Below, in pieces: positions 26,501-34,261 of a stretch of 64,000 bases of DNA. Made by a program: the position numbers and the translations under genes. The stretch lies in contig OZ023273.1 of assembly GCA_964007475.1 (NCBI GenBank), forward strand, positions 64,862,108 to 64,926,107, given 5' to 3'. Within the stretch, counting starts at the first letter, position 1. Each line of letters starts with the position of its first letter. The notes below the pieces were generated by a model. The model was not told the DNA's origin. It ran no database searches and saw nothing but the letters and a program-made list of their open reading frames with translations. The DNA comes from Hybos culiciformis. Lineage: Eukaryota > Arthropoda > Insecta > Diptera > Hybotidae.

Positions 26501-27829
26501 TACGAAACATCTAAATGATTTCATTATTTACGCTGATGCATCTAAATTTTTTCATTATATACGCTGATGCATCTAAATTTTTTCATTATTTACGCAGATG
26601 TATCTAAATGATTGCATGTGTATTGACGCATATAATACTCCATTTAGTGATCTAAATTCTATAGCACTAAATACAACATAACGATCCCCAACGCATTAAA
26701 ATTATTTATAATCATATTATTTTTCATTCCGATCAGATTTCGAGGATAGATTATTCATTCATTATCTCTTTGCCCATAACATGTATATAGAAAAGGTACA
26801 TAATACGTCAAATTTCAAAATTGTATTATGCATGGTGCATCTCTGATCAAATCAAATTTGTTTTTTCTACTCAAGTTCATTTTATCTTTTTTAAGATACT
26901 TTTTCTTTATTTAGTGGTAACCATTTAAAATAATTAAAATTTTAGCATGCTGTTGAAATTGTTAAAAATCTACAAAGACTTCAAGGTATTGACGGAGATT
27001 ATGATAATGATTCGGGTAGTGGACCTGATCGCATTGCAAGAAGAAAAACTATACAAAACTTAGAAAAAGCAAGACAACCCAGACGTCAAATCGGAACCTT
27101 GGATGTTGCATTTAAAAAACGTTTCTTGAAGCTCACAGCTGATGAAAACAATCCAGGTAAATTTAGAAAGCATCCTACCATTAGTATAGTCATTTAATAA
27201 ATTAATTTACTTTTAGCTACACCAATACTAACCAGACGAATGACAATGAGGCGTGAAACGATTAGAGCTCTTGAAGTCCGGAAAAATTCAGTCATGGCTG
27301 AGAGACGAAAATCACAAATGCAAACTCTTGGAGCAAAAAATGAATATGGTATAACAACAACTGCTAATACGGTAATATTAACAAAATTAAATATATTTTG
27401 ATAAAACGAGGATTAAAATAATATTAATTTCAGTTAAACAATAATGGTATAATACCAGCTCGAGCCAGAATTTCAAATGCTGGAATAAATATCAAAGATG
27501 TATTCAATGTTAACGGGTCTGCTGGTGAAGTAAGATTAAAAATTTCAATTTTTCTTTTTTTAATTTTACATTACTTCAGCTTTAGATAGTTATGTTTTAA
27601 CCCTTCAAGAATAAAAATTCCAAAAATATTCAGAATCAAAATATATATATAAAGTCAATAATGTCCAATTACTTTCTAATTACAGCAAATTTATGGTTCC
27701 AATGGCGGGCAAATAAACCAAGGCTATGAACACGTTCTAGATGATGATGATAGAAATTCACTGAGATTAACTACACGTAATCCCAATAATTCTCAAGTAT
27801 CATGGGGAACAAATACAGGAAGATTATAA
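5593..27829 (+). CDS. CHS1: Chitin synthase 1 (class A, epidermal/tracheal type), complete spliced gene
   Basis: This is a family 2 glycosyltransferase of the plasma membrane that polymerises UDP-GlcNAc into chitin for cuticle and trachea. The splice model is 5593-5750, 15596-16125, 16195-17409, 17463-19393, then either 20010-20186 or 21924-22100, then 24468-24671, 26946-27156, 27217-27371, 27434-27529 and 27686-27829 (TAA). With one alternative exon this gives 4821 nt and 1606 residues, normal for insect CHS1. All phases join and all introns start GT and end AG. Visible hallmarks are DGD at residues 757-759, EDR at 861-863, QRRRW at 898-902 and WGTR at 1081-1084. Hydrophobic segments lie on both sides of the catalytic block. 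The start MSAIRHRPLGSP and the segment ESTPLTQDIY fit the insect family. The paired 177-nt exons are diagnostic of CHS1 rather than gut CHS2. The 5' UTR exon(s) and promoter are not identified; an acceptor-like site ends at 5437. Confidence 0.96.
5925..6450 (+). repeat. Degenerate copy C of the palindromic repeat family
   Basis: It shares with the copy at 11635-12135 the phrases CATCAATACACATGCAAT, AATATCTCTCACA, the short A/G-rich block, GCAACTC..CTC..CATTAAA..CAGTATA and a terminal ATTGTAATCTACTA. It is diverged and carries an internal duplicated TGTAAATTGTATTTACATTT. It lies in CHS1 intron 1 directly before the nested foldback. Confidence 0.6.
6457..7995. mobile_element. Outer foldback element with ~250-bp inverted arms, in CHS1 intron 1
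   Basis: The termini are CAGAGTTGACTAAATTTAAG and its inverse at 7970-7995. Each arm is filled with repeats of the short self-complementary motif CCAGTATACTGGTACTG. The arms end in matching TTTGTCACAATATGTGATG blocks, and further inside are GATTGCATTATACAGAAATT and its counterpart. No protein-coding potential is seen. Removing the inner element (6702-7345) restores continuity between the two inner arms, showing nested insertion. Confidence 0.75.
6702..7345. mobile_element. Inner foldback element of CCGGGA repeats with a 9-bp target duplication
   Basis: It is flanked by perfect 9-bp repeats GTGATGAAC at 6693-6701 and 7346-7354. The ends are inverted repeats of form GG...GGTCTAA..CCCGGA..C.AAAATCCCGGAAG. 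The left half holds about a dozen AATCCCGGAAGT-like units and the right half the inverse CTTCCGGGATTTTG units. It can be read as protein (6681-7085) only because the repeat lacks stops; that reading is not a gene. A 9-bp duplication with long repetitive arms is known for FB-type foldback and Mutator-like elements; assignment is open. Confidence 0.75.
7996..11634. other. CHS1 intron 1, unannotated AT-rich part
   Basis: No coding sequence or clear repeat is visible. At about 10461-10481 a TATAAAA is followed within 10 bases by the E-box CACGTG and several CACGA words. This is the only promoter-like combination noticed in the intron and is not evidence of function. Confidence 0.4.
11635..12135 (+). 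repeat. Copy A of the palindromic repeat family (MITE-like)
   Basis: It runs from TTTTAATGCGTTGGGGATCG to CAATAATCTAC. It contains three tandem units of about 30 bp with AATTTAGATGCATC, then a long imperfect inverted repeat: GTTCTGTATTTACACAAAAA and the reverse of it about 70 bases on. The reverse-complement copy at 24904-26703 matches across the whole length, which defines the ends. It lies in CHS1 intron 1. Confidence 0.75.
12136..15595. other. CHS1 intron 1, distal part
   Basis: It is mostly unrecognised AT-rich DNA. A higher-GC island of about 50 bases lies at 13507-13555 (TGCCTCGCACTCCTCGCATA). A block at 14040-14520 has repeated TATTGTGCCGTA-like words and contains a 117-codon frame (14074-14427) with no recognised protein. 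The intron ends in a normal polypyrimidine tract and CAG before 15596. Confidence 0.5.
15596..16125 (+). CDS. CHS1: CHS1 coding exon 2
   Basis: It encodes residues 53-229 plus one base. It starts after TTTCCAG with the conserved ETKGWDVFRDPP segment, then has the first transmembrane helices (near ILKVFAYLITFIIVLGGGV). A conserved cytoplasmic stretch LPEEERIAWTWAILIAYAVP follows. The donor is CCAG|GTAAAT and the following intron is only 69 bp. Confidence 0.95.
16195..17409 (+). CDS. CHS1: CHS1 coding exon 3
   Basis: It encodes residues 230-634 plus one base. It carries the multi-pass N-terminal membrane domain (for example AAIAAQITGFVVWPMLENRP) and the start of the catalytic domain. The conserved motif usually read CATMWHE appears here as CCTMWHE just after 17262. 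The exon ends GAGA|GTAAGT, followed by a 53-bp intron. Confidence 0.95.
17463..19393 (+). CDS. CHS1: CHS1 coding exon 4 (catalytic core)
   Basis: It encodes residues 635-1278, the catalytic core and the five-helix membrane cluster after it. Visible in order are THIFFDDAFEISDHSD, DGD (757-759), EDR (861-863), QRRRW (898-902), membrane helices to about residue 1075, and WGTR (1081-1084). A charged coiled-coil-like stretch rich in KKxKKEIEAEKKAAEEA follows, then a His-rich run near residue 1185 and the conserved EERDFLTNPYWIEDPELRKG. It ends CAG|GTAATA in phase 0, which allows exchange of the next 177-nt exon. Confidence 0.96.
20010..20186 (+). CDS. CHS1: CHS1 mutually exclusive exon 5a
   Basis: This 177-nt, 59-codon phase-0 exon encodes ARIATDLKELRNSSVFAFF and continues through one transmembrane helix to YDETTQE. 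It is bounded by TTATTTTAG and GTAAAT. It contains an NIT N-glycosylation sequon in the predicted non-cytoplasmic loop. In insect CHS1 genes the first exon of the pair gives the 1A isoform and the second gives 1B. Inclusion of both would keep the frame but duplicate the helix, so mutual exclusion is inferred from the family rather than forced by frame. Confidence 0.93.
20911..20967. promoter_or_regulatory. Stem-loop in the intron between the two alternative CHS1 exons
   Basis: Two 17-bp arms (20911-20927 and 20951-20967) are reverse complements with one mismatch, around a 23-nt loop. They are built from repeated CGTTAA/ACGTCA units in an otherwise AT-only intron, next to a short CG-rich run of GCGTCGCGTC type. 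A role in alternative-exon choice is only a possibility. Confidence 0.5.
21924..22100 (+). CDS. CHS1: CHS1 mutually exclusive exon 5b
   Basis: This is the second 177-nt alternative, aligned to 5a without gaps and identical at 47 of 59 residues. It begins ARIARDLIDLRNKSVFAFF and ends YIEETSE. Differences cluster at the ends, while the central helix ALFVLIVFLLQLNKD is invariant. The acceptor CAACAG is normal. The donor is GAG|GTTAAC, weaker than the GTAAAT of 5a. The NIT sequon is kept. Confidence 0.92.
22101..24467. other. CHS1 intron downstream of exon 5b
   Basis: It is AT-rich with a long poly-T run at 22201-22223 just after exon 5b and further poly-T tracts near 23090-23150. No further alternative exon of 177 nt or other coding segment was found. 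Confidence 0.6.
24468..24671 (+). CDS. CHS1: CHS1 coding exon 6
   Basis: It encodes residues 1338-1405 (68 codons, phase 0 on both sides). It starts VHISKEYLQLEPIGLVFVFF, holds the next transmembrane helix, and ends in the conserved FHRFGTLSHILASTEL region. The acceptor is CCATTAG and the donor AAA|GTAAGT. Both alternative exons join it in frame. Confidence 0.95.
25555..25869 (+). pseudogene. Possible transposase C-terminal remnant inside copy B
   Basis: This 104-codon frame has SLLTKVECNFKCCENFNKIY followed by a basic, aromatic tail. The layout (a Cys-x-x-x-Cys-Cys group, a hydrophobic helix, a basic end) recalls C-termini of P-element-like or THAP-associated transposases, but I cannot place it securely. 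Its position between the inverted arms of a transposon supports transposon origin. It has no promoter or partner frame, so it is almost certainly inactive. Confidence 0.35.
26274..26489. mobile_element. 216-bp MITE inserted into copy B
   Basis: The ends are CATAGATTAAGAATACAGAA and its inverse, and the inverted similarity continues for about 90 bp each side (for example AAAATACCAAAAA). It is flanked by a perfect 7-bp duplication GTAATAT (26267-26273 and 26490-26496). Copy A has the uninterrupted sequence ACGTAATA at the same place, so the empty site is visible in the window. Confidence 0.85.
26946..27156 (+). CDS. CHS1: CHS1 coding exon 7
   Basis: It encodes residues 1406-1475 plus one base, in the cytoplasmic C-terminal tail. 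It starts HAVEIVKNLQRLQGIDGDYD and carries basic stretches including RIARRKTIQNLEKARQPRRQ. It ends NNP with donor CCAG|GTAAAT. Confidence 0.94.
27217..27371 (+). CDS. CHS1: CHS1 coding exon 8
   Basis: It encodes residues 1476-1527, a conserved basic tail segment containing TPILTRRMTMRRETIRALEV and ending TTTANT. The acceptor is TTTTAG and the donor ACG|GTAATA. Confidence 0.93.
27434..27529 (+). CDS. CHS1: CHS1 coding exon 9
   Basis: It is a 96-nt, 32-codon phase-0 exon coding residues 1528-1559, with IPARARISNAGINIKDVFNV. It is bounded by TTTCAG and GTAAGA. Confidence 0.92.
27686..27829 (+). CDS. CHS1: CHS1 terminal coding exon 10 with stop
   Basis: It encodes residues 1560-1606 and the TAA stop at 27827-27829. 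It contains GYEHVLDDDDRNSLRL and ends VSWGTNTGRL, typical of insect CHS1 C-termini. The acceptor is ATTACAG. The 3' UTR follows; a canonical AATAAA is seen only about 1 kb on (near 28858), so the cleavage site is uncertain. Confidence 0.94.
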   Translation, partial: QIYGSNGGQINQGYEHVLDDDDRNSLRLTTRNPNNSQVSWGTNTGRL

Positions 27830-30385
27830 ATATATTTCTAAATTAATATTATTGTTTGTCATTTGAAAAATTTTTATTAATTTTTATATTTAATATAGAA
27901 AAAACATCTTAATTTAATATAAAATAATGTAAATATAAAATAATTACATACGTAAAGTACATAAATGTAACGTTCTATTTTTGGTCGATTTTAATGTGAA
28001 ATTGAACCAAACAGCACGCTTTTCGGTTTTATAATAATCTTATCTTGCTGTTTCCGCACAAAATCTTTTTGCTTGAAGTCGTAGCTTAAGTTCTAATTCT
28101 AGAAAGACTCAAACCTCAAACATGAAACAAAAAGGAGTTACAATGTGTGAACATTGTGTAACAGATATTCACTTGCTTAAAAAGTTATTGTAAAAAAATC
28201 AAACTAAATCGTTCTTGCTTGTACGAAATAGGACCTTACAGACTGTACAGATTAGTTTTTTTTAGTCATGTAATAATTTTTTTTTTTTAAGTTGCTGTAA
28301 TTATAAGCCAAAAAAATATTTAAAACCACACTTACACTGCCGAAAACGGATTCTAAAAAATTCTTAATAAATTTTATTTTTTTGACGTAATTTTTTAATG
28401 AAATGACGTAGATAATTTAAATAAAAAAATAATTAAAATGAAACTATTTTAGTCTTTAAGGTACAAACTTTAAGGTGAAAATGTCACCACTTTCATCCTG
28501 TCAACCTCTTCTAAAAATTCTTCGAGTTAAGCCTGTTTTACGTTTTCGATTATAAATTTCTGTCGATTAATAATTTTAAAATTTGTTGTCAAAAAATATT
28601 AATTTTCTTTAAAAAATTATAGGAATAATAAAATTTTAAGGTTTGACTTCATTCATGTAAATTTCTAAAACTTTAATAACAAAAATATATAAGTTCGTTA
28701 CAACAATTAAAAAATTACCCAATATACTTTTATTTATATTCAAATGTACTTGGAATAATACTCAAATCTTTATCATACTGCCTCCTTTTTGTAGAAAATA
28801 TATATTAAATACCAATTATTCTTTTTTGCTTTTTTTTTATATAAAATTAAGTTAGAAATAAATGTTTATTTGCTGACATTGAACAAAATTAAAATCATAA
28901 ATAATAAAATCTTCATTATTATGTTCTAAATCTAAACGAAATAAATAGTCATATTTAAGAAAAACTAATTTTTTTATTCGCTTCGCTACTAATTAAGAAA
29001 ATATACATCTACAATGTAGGTAATAGCTTGAGTGAATGCTCATCCGCCAGGCATAGATCGAACTGAGTTTGCAATTTTGTACATGTTTTTTTTCCTTACT
29101 TACTTTGCTAACTTTAACCCTAAGGGATAATACTTACAATACTGCTATATTAAGGTTATATTTTAGTTCGATAAAGGAGATAAGAATGAGCTAGAAATTC
29201 GAATTTTTTATGTTTCGTGAAAATTGGATCAATTCAATTAAAATTGGATCAATTCATAAACCCAAAAGGCAAACTCCGGAAGTTAAAACGTCTGAAGCAT
29301 AATAAAAAAGACAAAATATCGGAGCCTATCATGTCGAAAGAAAAACCCGGAAAAAATTTGCAATCCTTACAGTTGTGTACTGATCTTCAGGTCGAGTAGC
29401 CGATAAATGCGGGATTGTAATCCTTGAAACCCACAGGGGCCAGACACGAATGAATCCGAACATAAAAAGTTTCGCTTTAGCTATCCTCAAGATCAAAAAA
29501 TGTGCTGAAAGAATTTTCACTTTGGCTCAATTGTGAGATAACAGATTACAGGGAACAAACAAACAAACATTTGTTATGTTAAAAAATAAATTTGTTTGTA
29601 GTTAGTTAAACTACGAACAATCTGAGTTCAAATGAACTCAAACAAAAAGGATTTATCATAAAGGAAATTATGATAAAAAGGAAACAGGTGAAAGTAGAGG
29701 CAAGAGAAAGTGCTCTACTTTCAATAATTAGCCTGGTGTTGAGTCCACTGTCTAAGGACATCCGTGTTCTAAGGCTGGGTCTAAGCTCGGCGGTGGGTGG
29801 GTAAGGACAGTGAACACCAAGGGGGTCCATAACAATATTTATAGGATGTCTTTCGTTCAAAAGAAGATAAAAAGGAGATCTCAAAGAAAAGGATATTTGA
29901 GAAACCCCAACCAATTCAAAAAAATAAAAAAACTTAAATCTAAATGACTAGGAAGTCATTCTTCAGCTCATGGCTATGGCCATCTAAAGCTGGACCTTAT
30001 ATCAGCATTTCTTATTTACCTTTAAGGACTGTGGGATTTTCCTAGTAACAACACATTGTTATTTCTATATTATTACTTTTTATTGAATAAAAAAAACAAA
30101 ATCTAAAATTTATTTACTAACTAAATACATTGATTGTTTTATTTGATTTCCTGTTTTCAGGATTTATTATTAACTATAATATATTAAATTTCAATATCTA
30201 TAATTTATAATTTTTTTTAAATCTATAATTTACAATTTCTCCAATATGATTTTTTGACTGCATTTAATATTTTATTTTATTAATATTTATTTTTAATATG
30301 ATTATTAATCATTTATTGGTTTAATTTATATAAATTTGTTGTATACTATTTTGTGTAGTATATCATTTGAGATATATGTTTTTGT

Positions 30386-30430
<45 letters not shown>

Positions 30431-31296
30431 AATTTTTAAAATTATCTTTCTATTTATTTTGCCTACTTGTGACGGCTTGAAATAACAAATTCGTAATTTG
30501 TTGTCTGCTAATGTTGCTTTTTCCTTGTAGGTGGTAACATTAGGATGGGCCTCTTGACTATATGTCTATTTGTCCCTTTTTTGTATTGAAAAGTACTATA
30601 ATGGAGCTCTTTTATTGCTTTGTTGCAAGTCTCATTAATGAACTTTTTTGTTCCGTTGAAAGTTTCAATATGTGGTTTACATTGTTTTAGTATGGACCTT
30701 TTTTGTTTTGTTGTAAGATTCAATATCAAATTCATTTAAAAAAAAACAAATTATTATATTATTAAAAAAATTTAGGAGAGAAAATACTATAGCTTAGCCT
30801 ACTTATACAAGCCATGAAATTTTTATTTTTCCCTGTTAAAAAATTTTTCTATTTTAATGGGTTATTGTAATAAGTTACAGGCTAAAATTTGTTTTAAAAC
30901 AAACATGAGGACTAACATATTTTTATTTAAAAAAATCTATTTAAAAAAATTTAAATTTGATAATTTTCAACATTAATTTTTTTATAAAAACTAAAAAGTC
31001 ATGAATATACATATAAAAATGTATGGGATGATATTGATTTTCAGTACACAAAGTGTAACTGAATTTGGAAAAGAAAAATGCGATTTTATTAAATAAAATA
31101 TTAATTTTATTAAATAAAATATTAATTTTATTTAATTTCAAATTTTATTTTATTTAATTTAATTTAATTCATTTAATATGAGTTTTAGAATGAAAAGATC
31201 TTGAAGATTTTATGAAAAAAAGATGTATTCATTATTTGAATTAATGATTACTGTCTTTTTGCATATTTTCAGGCTGGGTTACTTGCAATAAATTTG
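27830..31296. other. CHS1 3' flank and intergenic repeats
   Basis: The first part is presumably 3' UTR. At 29210-29930 lies a less AT-rich block whose end GGGAACAAACAAACAAACAT resembles the 3' tails of RTE-like LINEs; no protein could be read. A TA microsatellite occupies about 30391-30426. At 31085-31165 short tandem TTTTATTAAATAAAATATTAA units occur. No gene is seen. Confidence 0.5.
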
Positions 31297-31532
31297 GGGA
31301 GTGGCTACAGTTACGGCAACCGTAACTTTTTTTTTTTTTTAACAGTAACGGTTAACGTAACTTATTTTTTTTTTTTTAAAGTTACGGCAACCGTAACTTT
31401 TAGGTAATGCTTAAAGTTACGGCAATTTATTTTTTTTTTTTTTTTTCAAAAAAAAAAAAATTTATTTAATTTTATTTTTTTTTTATTTTTTTTCTTTTTT
31501 TTCTTTTTTTTTTTTGTCTTAACCCTTTCTTC

Positions 31533-31586
31533 GGGATTCGAACCTCGTTCTTTAGCATTTCATTCTACCACTCTACCTCTCGGCTA
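31533..31586 (-). repeat. tRNA-derived (SINE-like) pol III promoter head
   Basis: Read on the minus strand it has an A-box-like TAGCCGAGAGGTAGAGTGG (plus 31568-31586) and a B-box GGTTCGAATCCC (plus 31533-31544) at tRNA-like spacing. The flanks cannot form an acceptor stem, so this is a tRNA-like relic and not a tRNA gene. Confidence 0.6.
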
Positions 31587-31934
31587 CAGTATTAAAATTA
31601 TAAACGTGTACAAAATAGAAAATATAAATTATGTGTACATGTGAAAGTTATTGACAAGTAAAAACCTTACATCGTCATACAAAAAATGCAAGAATAGTAA
31701 AACCTTACATAGTTATACAAAAATACAAAAAAAAGAATTAAAAGCGCGAAGCGCCAAGGCAAAAAAAAAAAAAAAAGCAGCCCTAGGGGGTTTGGGGGAG
31801 GCGGCGGCCGTCCCCCATTCAGCATAACAACTTTTTATTTAAAAAAAAAGTCATAATGCTCAAAAAAAACTTTGCCGTAATCACTAAAAAAAAAAAAAAG
31901 TTACGTCCGCCGTAACTTTAGACAATTTTCTACA

Positions 31935-32180
31935 GGATTACGGTTGCCGTAACTCTCAAAAAAAAAAAAAGAGTTACGTTTGCCGTAACTTTAAAAAATT
32001 TTCAACAGGATTACGGTTGCCGTAACTCAAAAAATAAAAAAAGAGTTACGTTTGCCGTAACTTTAGTCAATTTTTAACAGGATTACGGTTGCCGTAACTC
32101 AAAAAATAAAAAAAGAGTTACGTTTGCCGTAACTTTAGTCAATTTTGAAAAGGATTACGGTTGCCGTAACTCTCAAAAAA
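31935..32180. repeat. About 3.5 tandem units of 72 bp with GTTACG/CGTAAC palindromes
   Basis: Units start GGATTACGGTTGCCGTAACT at about 31935, 32008, 32080 and 32152. Each contains an A-rich spacer and the inverted counterpart AGTTACGTTTGCCGTAAC, so each unit can form a hairpin. Confidence 0.85.
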
Positions 32181-32186
32181 AAAACA

Positions 32187-32416
32187 CACACGAAGCAGTC
32201 ATAGAACTGCCGACAGAAGTTTATACTTAAAGATTTAAAAACTATGAAATAACAGTGGCTACAAATAATGGACTGCTTTTGGACTGATGGACTGATTTTT
32301 ATTTTAATTTACATTTTGTACTGAGCAGCCCTTTATTTGTAGCCACTGATATTCATAGTTTTTAAATCTTTAAGCATAAACTTCTGTCGGCAGTTCTATG
32401 ACTGCTTCGTGTGTTT
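32187..32416. repeat. Inverted repeat with ~80-bp arms
   Basis: The left arm CACACGAAGCAGTCATAGAA (from 32188) and the right arm ending TTCTATGACTGCTTCGTGTG (to 32412) are near-perfect complements through CAGTGGCTACAAATA, around a spacer of about 70 bp. The outer 40 bases recur alone at 46467-46506, suggesting a mobile or satellite-associated unit. Confidence 0.85.
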
Positions 32417-32423
32417 TTTTTTT

Positions 32424-34045
32424 GGCCGGGTCGACCCTACTCCTTCTACTACTACCCAAAATTTTAAGCCAACTAACCTTTATTTCATCGAAAATAATTT
32501 TTTTGATAAAAAAAAAATTTTGGTCTTTTTTGGGTAGGAGACCCCCTCCCCCTCCTGATCCGATCCAAAATTTTCATGCCGGCCACGTTCATTTAACGAC
32601 AGGTAACGTTTATAATTAAAAAAATAAAATAAAAATTTTTTTGGGCCGGGTGGACCCTACTCCTTCTACTAATACCCAAAATTTTAAGCCAACTAACCTT
32701 TATTTCATCGAAAATAATTTTTTTGATAAAAAAAAAATGTTTGTCTTTTTTGGGTAGGAGACCCCTCGCCTCCTGCTCCGATCCAAAATTTTCATGCCGG
32801 TCACGTTCATTTAACGACAGGTAACTTTTACAATTAAAAAAATAAAATACAATTTTTTTTTGGGGCGGGTAGACCCTACTCCTTCTACTACTACTCAAAA
32901 TTTTAAGCCAACTAACCTTTATTTCATCGAAAATAATTTTTTTGATAAAAAAAATTTTGGTCTTTTTTAGGTAGGAGACTCCCTCGCCTCCTGCTCCGAT
33001 CCAAAATTTTCATGTCGGCCACGTTCATTTAACGACAGGTAACTTTTACAATTAAAAACAAAAAAAAAATTTTTTTTTGGGCCGGGTGGACCCTATTCCT
33101 TCTACTACTACCCAAAATTTTAAGCCAACTAACCTTTATTTCATCGAAAACAATTTTTTTGATAAAAAAAAAATTTTGGTCTTTTTTGGGTAGGAGACCC
33201 ACTCGCCTCCTCCTCCGATCCAAAATTTTTATGCCGGCCACGTTCATTTAACGACAGGTAACTTTTACAATTAAAAAAATAAAATAAAATTTTTTTTTGG
33301 GCCGGGTCGACCCTACTCCTCCTTCTACTACCCAAAATTTTAAGCCACTAACCTTTATTTCATCGAAAATAATTTTTTTGATAAAAAAAATTTTTTTGGT
33401 CTTTTTTGGGTAGGAGACTCCCTCGCCTCCTGCTCCGATCCAAAATTTTCATGCCGGCCACGTTCATTTAACGACAGGTAACTTTTACAATTAAAACAAA
33501 AAAAAATTTTTTTTTGGGCCGGGTGGACCCTACTCCTTCTACTACTACCCAAAATTTTAAGCCAACTAACCTTTATTTCATCGAAAACAATTTTTTTGAT
33601 AAAAAAAAAATGTTGGTCTTTTTTGGGTAGGAGAGCCACTCGCCTCCTCCTCCGATCCAAAATTTTCATGCCGGCCACGTTCATTTAACGACAGGTAACT
33701 TTTACAATTAAAAAAATAAAATAAAATTTTTTTTTGGGCCGGGTCGACCCTACTCCTCCTTCTACTACCCAAAATTTTAAGCCACTAACCTTTATTTCAT
33801 CGAAAATAATTTTTTTGATAAAAAAAATTTTTTTGGTCTTTTTTGGGTAGGAGACTCCCTCGCCTCCTGCTCCGATCCAAAATTTTCATGCCGGTCACGT
33901 TCATTTAACGACAGGTAACTTTTACAATTAAAACAAAAAAAAAAATTTTTTTGGGCCGGGTGGACCCTACTCCTTCTACTACTACCCAAAATTTTAAGCC
34001 AACTAACCTTTATTTCATCGAAAATAATTTTTTTGATAAAAAAAT
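32424..34045 (-). repeat. 218-bp satellite, 7.4 copies, with dimeric higher-order structure
   Basis: Units begin GGCCGGGT at about 32424, 32644, 32863, 33079, 33299, 33516, 33736 and 33953. Each contains ACCCAAAATTTTAAGCCAAC, CTTTATTTCATCGAAAATAA and CCGATCCAAAATTTTCATGC. From 33079 the units alternate A-B-A-B: type A has GTGGACCCTA, GCCAACTAACC and (in 33079 and 33516) CGAAAACAATT; type B has GTCGACCCTACTCCTCC and GCCACTAACC. The period is thus about 437 bp. Several antisense frames through this array (repeating SRRRSRVxPAQKK) are artefacts. Strand is arbitrary. Confidence 0.95.
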
Positions 34046-34220
34046 AAGTCTGAAGGTGCCAGGTTCGAACCCAATTATGATTTGTTTTTTTTTTAATATT
34101 TGAAAAATGATGACGGACGATTCTCAGAAAAATGATGACGATTCTCAGAAAAATTCTATATGAAAATGGATTTTTACCCTCTACCAAATTTCTGCCAACG
34201 CCGCTAAAGAAGTATAAACT
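34046..34220 (+). repeat. B-box-bearing repeat, shared with 43687-43800
   Basis: It contains the pol III B-box GGTTCGAACCC at 34072-34082 without a visible A-box, then a tail with duplicated GATGACGATTCTCAGAAAAA words and GGATTTTTACCCTCTACCAA. The tail occurs inverted at 43687-43800, so it is a dispersed repeat. Confidence 0.7.
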
Positions 34221-34261
34221 TCAAAAAAAGAGTTACGTTTGCCGTAACTGTAGACGCTCCC

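Larger units (their letters stand above)
24904..26703 (-). mobile_element. Copy B of the palindromic repeat family, longer, with internal sequence
   Basis: This is the reverse complement of copy A. Its left arm is 24904-24987; its right part runs 26044-26703, interrupted by a MITE at 26274-26489. Between the arms lie about 1.05 kb absent from copy A, including an open frame at 25555-25869. Copy A therefore looks like an internally deleted derivative of a longer transposon. It sits in the CHS1 intron between coding exons 6 and 7. Confidence 0.7.
31297..34261. mobile_element. Composite foldback element enclosing satellite DNA
   Basis: The ends are inverted repeats: GGGAGTGGCTACAGTTACGG at the left and, inverted, GGGAGCGTCTACAGTTACGG at the right. 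The words GTTACGGCAACCGTAACT recur many times in both arms. Between the arms, in order, are a tRNA-like head (31533-31586), 72-bp tandem units (31935-32180), a 230-bp palindrome (32187-32416), a 218-bp satellite (32424-34045) and a B-box repeat (34046-34220). No target duplication is clear. It has no coding capacity. Confidence 0.65.

Noticed and set aside
31533..31586. Candidate tRNA gene
   Set aside because: A- and B-boxes are present but no acceptor stem or anticodon stem can be formed.
32593..34187. Series of antisense frames with SRRRSRVxPAQKK repeats
   Set aside because: They are readings through the 218-bp satellite; units shift frame between copies and there is no start or splice logic.
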